The notes beneath the pieces were generated by a model, which had not been told where the DNA came from, searched no databases, and saw nothing but the letters and a program-made list of their open reading frames with translations. 64,000 nt of DNA, from the NCBI GenBank assembly GCA_942493145.1, contig OW818679.1:744001-808000 (forward strand). The letters are read 5' to 3'. The position numbers were made by a program, and so were the translations under genes. Shown in pieces: positions 16,142 through 23,938 of this stretch. How positions within the stretch are numbered: the first letter of the stretch is position 1; each line of letters begins with the position of its first letter. This stretch comes from ENR-C20 sp942493145. GTDB taxonomy: Bacteria > Bacillota > Clostridia > Acetivibrionales > DTU013.

Positions 16142-16341
16142 CGGTCAAAATCGCCGGTTAAGCGGCGCAATTTGGACAACGACACAGTCTCCCCCACGGT
16201 CGTTGTTCAAACGCCACGCGTAAGCGGGGCGCGCGAAGCGTAGCGTAGGGCGGATTCATTCCGCCCGTAGCGAGGGGGCATGGGGGCTTGCCCCCATTGG
16301 AAATCGAGTGACGGCGCACTGGTGCCGGAATGGAGGAAACC
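16142..16341 (+). repeat. GC-rich palindromic intergenic element
   Basis: About 190 bases inside the operon hold four hairpins: TTTGGACAACGAC with GTCGTTGTTCAAA (16171-16183 and 16199-16211, one G-T pair), GGGCGGA / TCCGCCC (16248-16266), GGGGGC / GCCCCC (16274-16295), and CGGCGC / GTGCCG (16312-16327). Other gaps in this operon are 30-45 bases and AT-rich, so this block looks inserted, like a small non-coding palindromic repeat unit. It could also tune expression of the genes after the lyase. Confidence 0.55.
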
Positions 16342-17301
16342 ATGAAAACAGGAAAAATAGCATTTGTAGGCGCTGGCCAAATCGGCAGCGGATTGGCACT
16401 CAATTGCATTACCCACGGCATGCCAGTCGTCCTGCAGACAAGAAAGCAGACAGAGCTGGTAAAGAGCCGCATTGATTCGGGGTTGGTATTTTTCGTAGAT
16501 AGTGGCATCATTTCACAGGAAGAGGCCGACAAAGCCGCAAAGCTTGTTACAATTACTACATCCATTGAGGAAGCAGTCACCGGCGCCTATATGATACAGG
16601 AGTCCGGTCCGGACAGTATTGAGTTGAAGCATTCTCTTATTGAGCAAATCGAAGCTTATGCGCCTGAGGATGCCATTATTGCTACAAGCACCTCCAGCCG
16701 TTCCATTACGGAGGTGTTTTCAAAAGCGAAGCATCCTGAACGTTGCATGGGCGGACATCCCTATAACCCTGCCTATCTGATACCGCTGGTGGAGATCACA
16801 AAGGGCGAAAAAACCTCTGATGAATACGTAGTAAAGGCTAAAGCGTTATATGAGCAAATGGGTAAAGTACCCACAGTTCTAAACAAAGAGGTAATCGGCT
16901 TTATAGCAAACCGCTACCAGAGCGCGATCCATCGCGAGGCGGTAGACCTTGTGGAAAATGGGATATGCTCGGTCGAAGACGCTGATAAGGCCTTGGTCTA
17001 TAGCGTCGGTCTGCGCTGGAGCGTTCTCGGTCAATTCCTTTCCATGCATCTTGGCGCTGCTCCGGAAGGCTTGGGCGGTTTTAACGAGAAATATCATATC
17101 GACGTAACAAAGCCCGATGGACGTTTGAGTAATATGCCCACCTGGACGACTTTCCCTGAGAAATGGAGCGAGCATGCCAGTGTCGGTATTGAGGAAGCCA
17201 TTGCAAAACGCGACACCTCGACAGGAAACGACATCGCTTCCATAGAAAAATGGAGAGACAACATGTTGGTTGAAACACTTCGTCTCCATGGCATACTGTA
17301 A
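16342..17301 (+). CDS. 3-hydroxyacid dehydrogenase (carnitine/gulonate dehydrogenase type)
   Basis: 320 residues. The N-terminus has the NAD fold (IAFVGAGQIGSG). Ser118, His139, Asn142 and Glu151 (MGGHPYNPAYLIPLVE) form the 3HCDH active site. The HPYNP form is typical of family members that act on free hydroxyacids (L-carnitine, gulonate, lambda-crystallin) rather than CoA esters, which usually have HFFNP. This fits oxidation of free 3-hydroxy-5-oxohexanoate to 3,5-dioxohexanoate, the substrate of the neighbouring BKACE lyase. The start at 16342 is chosen because GGAGGA ends 5 bases before it; an ATG four codons earlier overlaps that site. Confidence 0.78.
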   Translation: MKTGKIAFVGAGQIGSGLALNCITHGMPVVLQTRKQTELVKSRIDSGLVFFVDSGIISQEEADKAAKLVTITTSIEEAVTGAYMIQESGPDSIELKHSLIEQIEAYAPEDAIIATSTSSRSITEVFSKAKHPERCMGGHPYNPAYLIPLVEITKGEKTSDEYVVKAKALYEQMGKVPTVLNKEVIGFIANRYQSAIHREAVDLVENGICSVEDADKALVYSVGLRWSVLGQFLSMHLGAAPEGLGGFNEKYHIDVTKPDGRLSNMPTWTTFPEKWSEHASVGIEEAIAKRDTSTGNDIASIEKWRDNMLVETLRLHGIL

Positions 17302-17346
17302 CAGACTAATGTATCAGATCATTCAGAAAGTAGAGGAGAGATTATT

Positions 17347-18207
17347 ATGGCTTTACAACCTTACATTCACGTTGAAACCTTTGAAGAATACAAGGAACGG
17401 TTTAAGGATTTTGCATACATGGAGCGTACAGAGGATGGCATTATTCTGGTGCGTCTTCACTGGAAGGGAGGACCTGTTGTCTGGAGCTATCAGACACAAC
17501 ATTGTTACGGTGAGCTTTGGACAGCAATAGGTCATGACAAGAAGAATGAAGTGATGATCCTTACTTGTCAGGATCCTTACTGGATGGTTCAGAAGAGCGA
17601 TCCTGCATCATTCGATGAAGTAGAAGATTCTACAGACACTGCACTTAAATATAACTGCAATATTCCTGACACAATGAATTTTGTTGAAAACTTCATCAAT
17701 GACATTGAGATCCCGGTTATTGCCGCGGTAAACGGAATAGGACAGCATTTCGAATTTGCATTGATGTCTGATATTACGATTTCTGACCCCGACTTTTATT
17801 TCTCCGATGCTCACTTCTCCCATAATATTGTACCCGGCGATGGTATGAATTTCTCTTATCGCACCTGCCTCGGAATCAAGCGGTCAACTTACATGGCGTA
17901 TATGGAGCCGAAAATTGACGCAAAAACTGCGCTGGAATGGGGCCTTATCCATGAAATCGTCGAGCATGACCAACTCATTCCGCGTGCCTATGAGATTGCT
18001 AATCACATCATGAAAACAAATCGCGCTGTCCGCCGTCTGACGCATGAACTTGCAATGCGTCCTTGGAAGAGGGCACTTCAGGACGATGAGCGCGTACACG
18101 TTCTTTCAGAAATGTATGCTGTTCAGCTTGAAGCAACACGCCACAATTTCGACAAAATTGCTGCTGATTTTACCGGGGATCGGCCTCAGCATAAGCAGGA
18201 CAAATAG
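17347..18207 (+). CDS. Crotonase-fold C-C hydrolase, 6-oxocamphor hydrolase-like (copy 2)
   Basis: 286 residues, closely related to copy 1 (shared KGGPVVWSYQ-type, PYWM/PYWI, NDIE(I/V)P and RxxHELAMRPWK/HYNIMRPWK blocks). The oxocamphor hydrolase residues are kept at Trp47, His134 (NGIGQHFEF), His156 (SDAHFSHN) and Asp165 (NIVPGDG), with the same His-to-Asp spacing as the camphor enzyme. It would hydrolyse a carbon-carbon bond between two carbonyls. The two copies may act on different ring substrates, work on successive steps, or form a mixed oligomer. AGGAGAG lies before the ATG, and butyrate kinase follows. Confidence 0.75.
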   Translation: MALQPYIHVETFEEYKERFKDFAYMERTEDGIILVRLHWKGGPVVWSYQTQHCYGELWTAIGHDKKNEVMILTCQDPYWMVQKSDPASFDEVEDSTDTALKYNCNIPDTMNFVENFINDIEIPVIAAVNGIGQHFEFALMSDITISDPDFYFSDAHFSHNIVPGDGMNFSYRTCLGIKRSTYMAYMEPKIDAKTALEWGLIHEIVEHDQLIPRAYEIANHIMKTNRAVRRLTHELAMRPWKRALQDDERVHVLSEMYAVQLEATRHNFDKIAADFTGDRPQHKQDK

Positions 18208-18283
18208 TAGTCTGCAATTCTTGATGAATTCTCATGGCCTTTTCAGAAAGCTTACCTCGGAATTTGATGAAAGGGGGGATAGT

Positions 18284-19342
18284 ATGAACATACTGGTTTT
18301 AAACCCGGGCTCTACCTCGACGAAGGTCGCAATATACCGTGATACGGAGGAACTGCACAAAAAGACACTCTCCCATTCCAGGGAGGAGCTGTCGGCTTTT
18401 CATAACCTGATGGACCAGCTGGACTTCAGGTATGGGCTAGTTATGGATTTTCTGAAAGAGGTTGGCTTTGAGCCTGCAATGCTCGATTGTATCATGTCCC
18501 GCGGCGGTTCCCCGCCAAATGTCAATTCAGGTGCAACGATCATCGGAGACCGTTTGGTCCAGGCTCTCCGTGAGCGTCCCAAGGAACCGCACCCAGCCTC
18601 CCTCGGACCGATCATAGCCGATCGGATCTCAAAGAGTGCAGGAATTCCGGCCTATATCTATGACCCCATCACCGCCGACGAGATGAACCCGATGGCCAAG
18701 GTATTCGGAATAAAAGGAATCGAACATGACAGCATGTGCCATTTCCTGAATTCGCATGCCATGGGTATCTCCGTGGCAAAGGAGCTGGGCAGGCCATTTG
18801 AAGAGCTGAACCTGATTGTTGCCCATTTCGGCGGCGGAAACTCTCTTTGCTTCTGGTCCAAAGGACGTCCGACAGATGTAGTCCCCGGTGATGCCGGCAC
18901 ATTTTCCTCCGAGCGCTGCGGTCCCATCCGTGGAGAGCGATTGCTTCAGCTGTGCAAAGAACATGGCTTTGAAACGCTTTCAGGCTGGTTCCACGGAAAG
19001 GGAGGACTTGTTTCCCTTTTGGGAACCAATGACCTGCGCGATGTGGAGAAGAAGATACAAGCTGGCGACAGCTACGCGCTTCTGGTTTTACAGGCCATGG
19101 CATACCAGCTGTCCAAAAACATCGCATCCCTGTTCCCTGTAACCTGCGGTAATGTGGATGGTATCATCCTGACAGGCGGAGGTGCTCACCTTGAACGCCT
19201 TGTCAACGAAATCAAAAACAGGCTTGCCTATCTGAACACCCCCATATACGTGCGACCCGGGGAAAACGAGATGCAGTCTCTTGCCGAAGGCGCGTACCGC
19301 GTCATGCGTGGAGAGGAAGACGCCAAGGAATATGTGGGATAG
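18284..19342 (+). CDS. buk: Butyrate kinase
   Basis: 352 residues of the acetate/butyrate kinase (ASKHA) family. The phosphate motif near the N-terminus is ILVLNPGSTSTKVAIY. The substrate and adenosine regions include MSRGGSPPNVNSGA, IVAHFGGGNSLCFW and GNVDGIILTGGGAH. It makes ATP from butyryl-phosphate in the cytoplasm. The length and RGG motif fit butyrate rather than acetate kinase. The ATG at 18284 follows AAGGGGGG; the frame is open much further upstream but overlaps the preceding gene. It precedes its partner phosphotransbutyrylase, the reverse of the usual ptb-buk order. Confidence 0.9.
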   Translation: MNILVLNPGSTSTKVAIYRDTEELHKKTLSHSREELSAFHNLMDQLDFRYGLVMDFLKEVGFEPAMLDCIMSRGGSPPNVNSGATIIGDRLVQALRERPKEPHPASLGPIIADRISKSAGIPAYIYDPITADEMNPMAKVFGIKGIEHDSMCHFLNSHAMGISVAKELGRPFEELNLIVAHFGGGNSLCFWSKGRPTDVVPGDAGTFSSERCGPIRGERLLQLCKEHGFETLSGWFHGKGGLVSLLGTNDLRDVEKKIQAGDSYALLVLQAMAYQLSKNIASLFPVTCGNVDGIILTGGGAHLERLVNEIKNRLAYLNTPIYVRPGENEMQSLAEGAYRVMRGEEDAKEYVG

Positions 19343-19413
19343 AAAAGCACTGGATATGGAAAATGAAACGGAAAGAATGCGCGGGACATAAACAGAAAGA
19401 AAGGATTGTTGAT

Positions 19414-20331
19414 ATGGAACTGCATAGCTTTGAAGAAATATTGGCCATGGCGGGCGGAAGCGGCAAAAAAAGCATTATGGCTGTGGCAGGCGCCGGAAAG
19501 GCCGCCGTTATCGACGCAGTGCTCGAAGCCGTAGACCGTGGGGTCGTGGAACCTGTCCTGGTCGGTGAACCGGAGGATATCCAGGAATTGCTCCGGGAGA
19601 GAGGAAGAAGCGTTTCGGATTTCAATATCGTCAAAACAGCAGTGGGGCAGACCCCTGCGGAAACCGCCGTTGAGATTATAAAGGAGGGCAGCGCCAATTT
19701 CCTGATGAAGGGGTCGGTGGAGACCTCGGACCTGCTGAGGCCGGTCGTAAAAAAGGAAAACGGGCTTCGCACCGGACGGACGATCTCACATGTTGCCTTT
19801 TATCAGCTGCCCTTCTACCACAAGCTCATAATAACAACAGACGGAGGAATATGCGCGTACCCTGACCTCGCAATGAAGAAGGACATAATAATGAATGCTC
19901 TTGATGCACTGCATCTGCTGGGATATGAAAAGCCTAATGTTGCAGTGCTTTGCTGCAAGGAAACCGTTGACAAGAACATGATAGAAACACAGGATGCATA
20001 TGCGCTTAAGGAAATGAGCGAACGCGGTGAATTGGGAAGCTGTGTGGTTGAGGGCCCGATATCCTACGACCTTGCAATGAGCAAGGAAAGGGCGAAACTT
20101 AAGAAATACGATTGCCCGTATTCCGGTGATTTCGACATTCTTGTGGCGCCGAATATCCATGCGGGTAATATTCTTGGTAAGTGCCTTGAAATACTGCCCG
20201 GCGTCACCATGGCAAGCTATGTTTCCGGAGCCCGTATACCCATCGTGCTGACTTCCAGGGCAGCGCCCGCGATGGAACGAATTACCTGCATTGCATTGGC
20301 GGGCATTATCGCCACGCGCCACGGCGCCTGA
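19414..20331 (+). CDS. ptb: Phosphate butyryltransferase
   Basis: 305 residues of the phosphotransacetylase/butyrylase family (VEPVLVGEPEDIQELL, ANFLMKGSVETSDLLRPV, GLRTGRTISHVAFYQLP, ILVAPNIHAGNILGKCLE, SRAAPAMERITCIALAG). It converts acyl-CoA to acyl-phosphate for the kinase upstream, so the pair makes ATP from the CoA thioesters the pathway yields. The start at 19414 is preferred because AAAGG lies about 9 bases before it; an ATG 17 codons earlier would add a basic, unfamily-like leader. It is the last gene of the operon. The 240-base gap that follows is AT-rich with one weak hairpin. Confidence 0.88.
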   Translation: MELHSFEEILAMAGGSGKKSIMAVAGAGKAAVIDAVLEAVDRGVVEPVLVGEPEDIQELLRERGRSVSDFNIVKTAVGQTPAETAVEIIKEGSANFLMKGSVETSDLLRPVVKKENGLRTGRTISHVAFYQLPFYHKLIITTDGGICAYPDLAMKKDIIMNALDALHLLGYEKPNVAVLCCKETVDKNMIETQDAYALKEMSERGELGSCVVEGPISYDLAMSKERAKLKKYDCPYSGDFDILVAPNIHAGNILGKCLEILPGVTMASYVSGARIPIVLTSRAAPAMERITCIALAGIIATRHGA

Positions 20332-20438
20332 TATTGCGGTCAATGGACCATTTGTGTTTGACGTAGCATTGACATATAATGAATATGCAATTATAGTCAC
20401 AGAATGAAAGTTTAATCCATTGAATATATTGCCAAGAT

Positions 20439-20463
20439 AGACCTATAAGCAGGTCTGTTTTGG
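20439..20463 (+). terminator. Weak hairpin after ptb
   Basis: A 6-bp stem AGACCT / AGGTCT (20439-20444 with 20451-20456) is followed by GTTTTGG. It is the only terminator-like structure in the gap between ptb and the ferredoxin gene, and it is weak, so read-through is possible. Confidence 0.4.
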
Positions 20464-20574
20464 TTATTATCATATAAGTGTATTGCATTCAATGATGCGT
20501 TATTACGATACCCTGTTGCAATATATAAATGATTATATTATTAATGAGGAAGATGAAAGACAAGGAGAAATCTC

Positions 20575-20901
20575 ATGAAGAAATATGGAATGCTTATCGA
20601 TGTATATTATTGCACTGGCTGTCATACGTGCGAGGTTGCCTGTCAGCAGGAGAATGGTTTTGAAGCAGAGCAATTCGGCATCAAGGTGACCGAACATATT
20701 CTTAAGAAAAGAAACGGGTTCACAATTGACTATGTTCCGTATATGACGGATCTGTGCAACTTCTGCATGGCCAGGGTTGCAGATGGCAGAAAACCTTCCT
20801 GTGTTAAACACTGTCTGTCAAGATGCATGTCTTTTGGTCCAATTGAGGAAATTATGGAAGAGGCTAGGAACAGCAAAAAAGGAATGATATTTATTAAATA
20901 G
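20575..20901 (+). CDS. Small ferredoxin-type electron-transfer subunit
   Basis: 108 residues related to the DMSO reductase/transhydroxylase iron-sulfur subunits but about 40 percent of their usual length. Cysteine groups YCTGCHTCEVAC and CNFC followed by SCVKHCLSRC support one complete and possibly a second [4Fe-4S] cluster; the rest of the usual four-cluster scaffold is absent, as is the Cna-B-like tail. AAGGAG precedes the ATG. The molybdoenzyme gene begins 43 bases later, so this is its likely redox partner. It seems a compact, intact form rather than a truncation, because start, stop and spacing are all normal. Confidence 0.8.
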   Translation: MKKYGMLIDVYYCTGCHTCEVACQQENGFEAEQFGIKVTEHILKKRNGFTIDYVPYMTDLCNFCMARVADGRKPSCVKHCLSRCMSFGPIEEIMEEARNSKKGMIFIK

Positions 20902-20944
20902 GAGTATTTGCCACCTAAGTCCGAAAAAAATAAGGAGAATACCT

Positions 20945-23488
20945 ATGGAAAATAAAGATAATGTCAAAGTAGTTAAAACAGGAGCATGGTCGGGCGGTCC
21001 TGGATGTCATGGCGGATGCGGTGTGGAACTGTATATCAAGGACGGTAAACTTATTAAAGTAGAAGGCGATGAGGATCATCCGTTTCTGCAGGGTCGACTT
21101 TGTCCAAGAGCTCTGGCTATGACCCAGTATGCCTATCATCCCAACCGTTTGCAGCAGCCATTGAGACGTGTGGGTGCCCGCGGTGAGGGAAAATGGGCTC
21201 CCATTTCCTGGGATGAGGCTCTGGACGAGATCGAGTATAAGTTCAAGAAGATCCGCCAGGAAGATGGCCCGGAGTCCATAGTCTTTGGTCAGGGTACCGG
21301 TCGTGATGCCGGCGGCTCACTGATCTTCCTGGCCTATGCTTACGGCAGCCCCAACTGGACGCTGTTCGGCCTTTCGGGTATTGCCTGCTTCACACCCAGG
21401 CTTGCTGCCATGAATATGGTTGCCGGTGATATCCAGTTCGAGGATGCAGCTCAGATGTCACCTGAGCGTTATAATGATCCTGATTTTGTAGTTCCTGAGG
21501 TCATGATCATATGGGGCCGCGGCACCCGCGGAAGCCAGTGTGCTGACCACTACTATTCCAGTCACTGGGTTGTAGACCTGATGAAGCGCGGCACAAAGTT
21601 TATCGTTATAGATCCGCGCCAGACGTGGATGTCCACCCGTGCTGAAAAGTTCCTGCAGGTTCGTCCCGGTTCTGACTGTGCTCTGGCACTGGGTATGCTG
21701 CACGTCATCATAAACGAGGAACTGTATAACAAGGAATTCGTTGAGAAGTGGACCTATGGCTTTGAAGACCTGAAAAAGCGCGTGCAGGAATATACGCCTG
21801 AGAGAGTTGCAGAAATTACCTGGGCAAAGGCTGAGGACATTGTCGACGTTGCCCGTATGTATGCTCGTGCAAAACCGGCTTCGATCCGATGGGGTCAGCC
21901 GCTTGACAGTAATGCAAATTCCATCGGTTCAATACAGGCCCTTAACTGCCTGTGGGCGATAACCGGCAATTTGGATGTTCCTGGCGGTGAGGTCATTGCA
22001 CGTCCTCCGTACAAGGTTACGCTTTATCCTTATTCAACATGGGAGACGGTCCAGCTGTACGGCCAGGAATTTGTCGATACGATGAACCAGAAGCGTATCG
22101 GGTGTGACAAGTATGATCTGGTTAAGAATTTTCGCTCCTGGGCTATTTCGGACGATGTTCTGGCCCAGATGGAGACGCAGAAGCCATATCCTATCCGTGG
22201 TCTGTATCTGTATACCAATAACTTCATGGCCTGCACGGCACAGGATCCACGACGCTATTATGAGGCTGTCAAGAAGCTCGAGTTCAACGTTGTTGCCGAT
22301 ACCTTCATGACGCCTACCTGTCAGGCTGTTGCAGACCTTATTCTACCGGGAACAACATTCGCGGAGAAAGACTCTGTATTTACGACCGGCGTTCCGCTTA
22401 ATGCGATTTCAAAACAGATTCAGGTCGCGGAATGCCGCAGCCATTGGGAAGTGGCATTTGAGCTGGCAAAGCGTCTGAACCCGCAGGCTGTGCCCTGGCC
22501 AACGCTGAAGGATCTTTTTGATGCTCGTCTCGCCGTGACCGGCAAGACGTTTGATGAACTGGCGAAGAATACATGGGATCTGGCGCCCAAGGATCATCCC
22601 TCTGGCTGCAGCGGCTACTATCGTTATGAGAAAGGACTCCTGAGAACCGACGGAAAGCCTGGCTTCAATACTCCCACCGGTAAGGTTGAGCTTTACTCTA
22701 CATTACTTGAAAAATATGGTGCCGACCCGTTGCCTCATCACGAAGAGCCCATCGAGAGTCCCATCAGCACTCCTGAAGTATATGAAGAGTATCCCCTGAC
22801 ACTGATTACAGGCCGTCGTATGCCCACCATGTTCCATAGTGAGCACAGGCAGATACCCTGGCTTCGTCAGTTTGAGGAGGAGCCTATTGTTGAACTTCAT
22901 CCAAAGACAGCAGAGAAGCTTGGACTTAACGATGGACAGTGGGTATGGATTGAAGGCGTTCGCGGCAAATGTAAGCGTAAACTAAAGGTTACCCCGGTAA
23001 TTCATGAGGATATTGCCATGGCGCCTCATGCATGGTGGCTTCCGGAATCAGAAGGCGCGGCTCCTAACCTGTATGGTATTTGGGATATTAATGTTAACCA
23101 GCTTATACCGACCGGCTTCAATCATCCACTGACTGGTTACGGCGGAGCACCGACAAAAACCATGCTCTGCAAAATTTATTCACTTGGTGAAAACGATGTA
23201 ATACCGACTGAGCATACCAAGGTTGACCGCCTTGATTTCTCGAATCTGTATGATATTGTTAAACAAGAGGATATGAACGATCCGAATTACCGCGGAGATA
23301 AGCCGACCGAATTTGCTACAGAGAAAAGCTGGGATATTCCGCAAAATACTCCTGTTTACAGTTTTAAACAGCCGCAGGGAAATATGAAAGTTAAGCAAAT
23401 GGATATAGAGGAAACGAATGAGCAGATACGCGAGTTCAAGGCCAGGTTCGACGGTCAGGTATTTGCACCAAGCAGTGAGACGAAATAG
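20945..23488 (+). CDS. DMSO reductase-family molybdopterin oxidoreductase
   Basis: 847 residues, cytoplasmic (no Tat signal). Domains in order: Molybdop_Fe4S4 (residues 10-65), the large molybdopterin domain, and the C-terminal molydop-binding domain (about 620-780). The iron-sulfur domain has Cys21, Cys25 and Cys53, but the expected first cysteine is Gly18, so a cluster would have three protein ligands or be lost. Cys148 (SGIACFTPR) sits where the molybdenum ligand is expected. Relatives include acetylene hydratase, transhydroxylase and gut catechol dehydroxylases. The pairing with a small ferredoxin and the catabolic setting suggest a reductase or dehydroxylase of a hydroxyarene. The substrate is inferred only. 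Confidence 0.85.
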   Translation: MENKDNVKVVKTGAWSGGPGCHGGCGVELYIKDGKLIKVEGDEDHPFLQGRLCPRALAMTQYAYHPNRLQQPLRRVGARGEGKWAPISWDEALDEIEYKFKKIRQEDGPESIVFGQGTGRDAGGSLIFLAYAYGSPNWTLFGLSGIACFTPRLAAMNMVAGDIQFEDAAQMSPERYNDPDFVVPEVMIIWGRGTRGSQCADHYYSSHWVVDLMKRGTKFIVIDPRQTWMSTRAEKFLQVRPGSDCALALGMLHVIINEELYNKEFVEKWTYGFEDLKKRVQEYTPERVAEITWAKAEDIVDVARMYARAKPASIRWGQPLDSNANSIGSIQALNCLWAITGNLDVPGGEVIARPPYKVTLYPYSTWETVQLYGQEFVDTMNQKRIGCDKYDLVKNFRSWAISDDVLAQMETQKPYPIRGLYLYTNNFMACTAQDPRRYYEAVKKLEFNVVADTFMTPTCQAVADLILPGTTFAEKDSVFTTGVPLNAISKQIQVAECRSHWEVAFELAKRLNPQAVPWPTLKDLFDARLAVTGKTFDELAKNTWDLAPKDHPSGCSGYYRYEKGLLRTDGKPGFNTPTGKVELYSTLLEKYGADPLPHHEEPIESPISTPEVYEEYPLTLITGRRMPTMFHSEHRQIPWLRQFEEEPIVELHPKTAEKLGLNDGQWVWIEGVRGKCKRKLKVTPVIHEDIAMAPHAWWLPESEGAAPNLYGIWDINVNQLIPTGFNHPLTGYGGAPTKTMLCKIYSLGENDVIPTEHTKVDRLDFSNLYDIVKQEDMNDPNYRGDKPTEFATEKSWDIPQNTPVYSFKQPQGNMKVKQMDIEETNEQIREFKARFDGQVFAPSSETK

Positions 23489-23507
23489 CTCAGTTCACGA
23501 TGATACT

Positions 23508-23789
23508 GAAAACGGGCCAATAGTGGAACTCTATCCGAAAATTGCGATGGCTCCGCATGGCTGGTGGCTTCCGGAAACAGAAGGTTCTGCACCTAATTTG
23601 TATGGTGTCTTTGATGTAAACGTAAATCAGCTTATTCCAATGGGCAAAAAGGGTAAGGCTGGTTATGGCGGTGCGCCTCTTAAGACGATGCTGTGTAAAA
23701 TCTATCCCATCTCTGAAGGGGATACAATACCAACTGCGAACACAAAAATGGACCGGTTGGATTTCACAAATTCATATGACAAGGTGTGA
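23508..23789 (+). pseudogene. Tail fragment of a second molybdoenzyme copy
   Basis: The frame reads ENGPIVELYPKIAMAPHGWW, then LPETEGSAPNLYGVFDVNVN and on to KMDRLDFTNSYDKV. It matches the C-terminus of the molybdoenzyme just upstream (IVELHPK ... IAMAPHAWWLPESEGAAPNL ... VDRLDFSNLYDIV). About 35 residues between PK and IAMAP are missing, and nothing upstream of IVEL remains; the frame is still open to the stop. It starts 19 bases after the intact gene ends and has no ribosome binding site. It looks like the leftover of a tandem duplication. Confidence 0.8.
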
Positions 23790-23871
23790 ACAACGCCAGT
23801 GTTATAAAATGAAGTAATTTCATTTTACAATTGTATTAAAGAATTACTTCACTTTATATAGGTATTAGAAT

Positions 23872-23908
23872 CATAAAGGGCACAGATAACATTCTGTTGC
23901 CCTTTATG
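23872..23908. terminator. Bidirectional terminator between convergent genes
   Basis: An 11-bp perfect stem CATAAAGGGCA / TGCCCTTTATG (23872-23882 with 23898-23908) has a loop that can extend the pairing (ACAG with CTGT). It lies between the rightward molybdoenzyme fragment and the leftward unknown gene. A second 10-bp inverted repeat, TGAAGTAATT with AATTACTTCA (23810-23819 and 23842-23851), precedes it. Confidence 0.7.
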
Positions 23909-23938
23909 TATTCCGTGAGAATTAATAAATAACTTGAA

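Noticed and set aside
16158..16580. Minus-strand open frame across the palindromic element
   Set aside because: It spans GC-rich hairpins and runs antisense into the dehydrogenase gene, with no start signal or family pattern.
18044..18283. N-terminal extension of butyrate kinase
   Set aside because: It overlaps the preceding hydrolase gene, lacks family similarity, and a strong ribosome binding site precedes the ATG at 18284.
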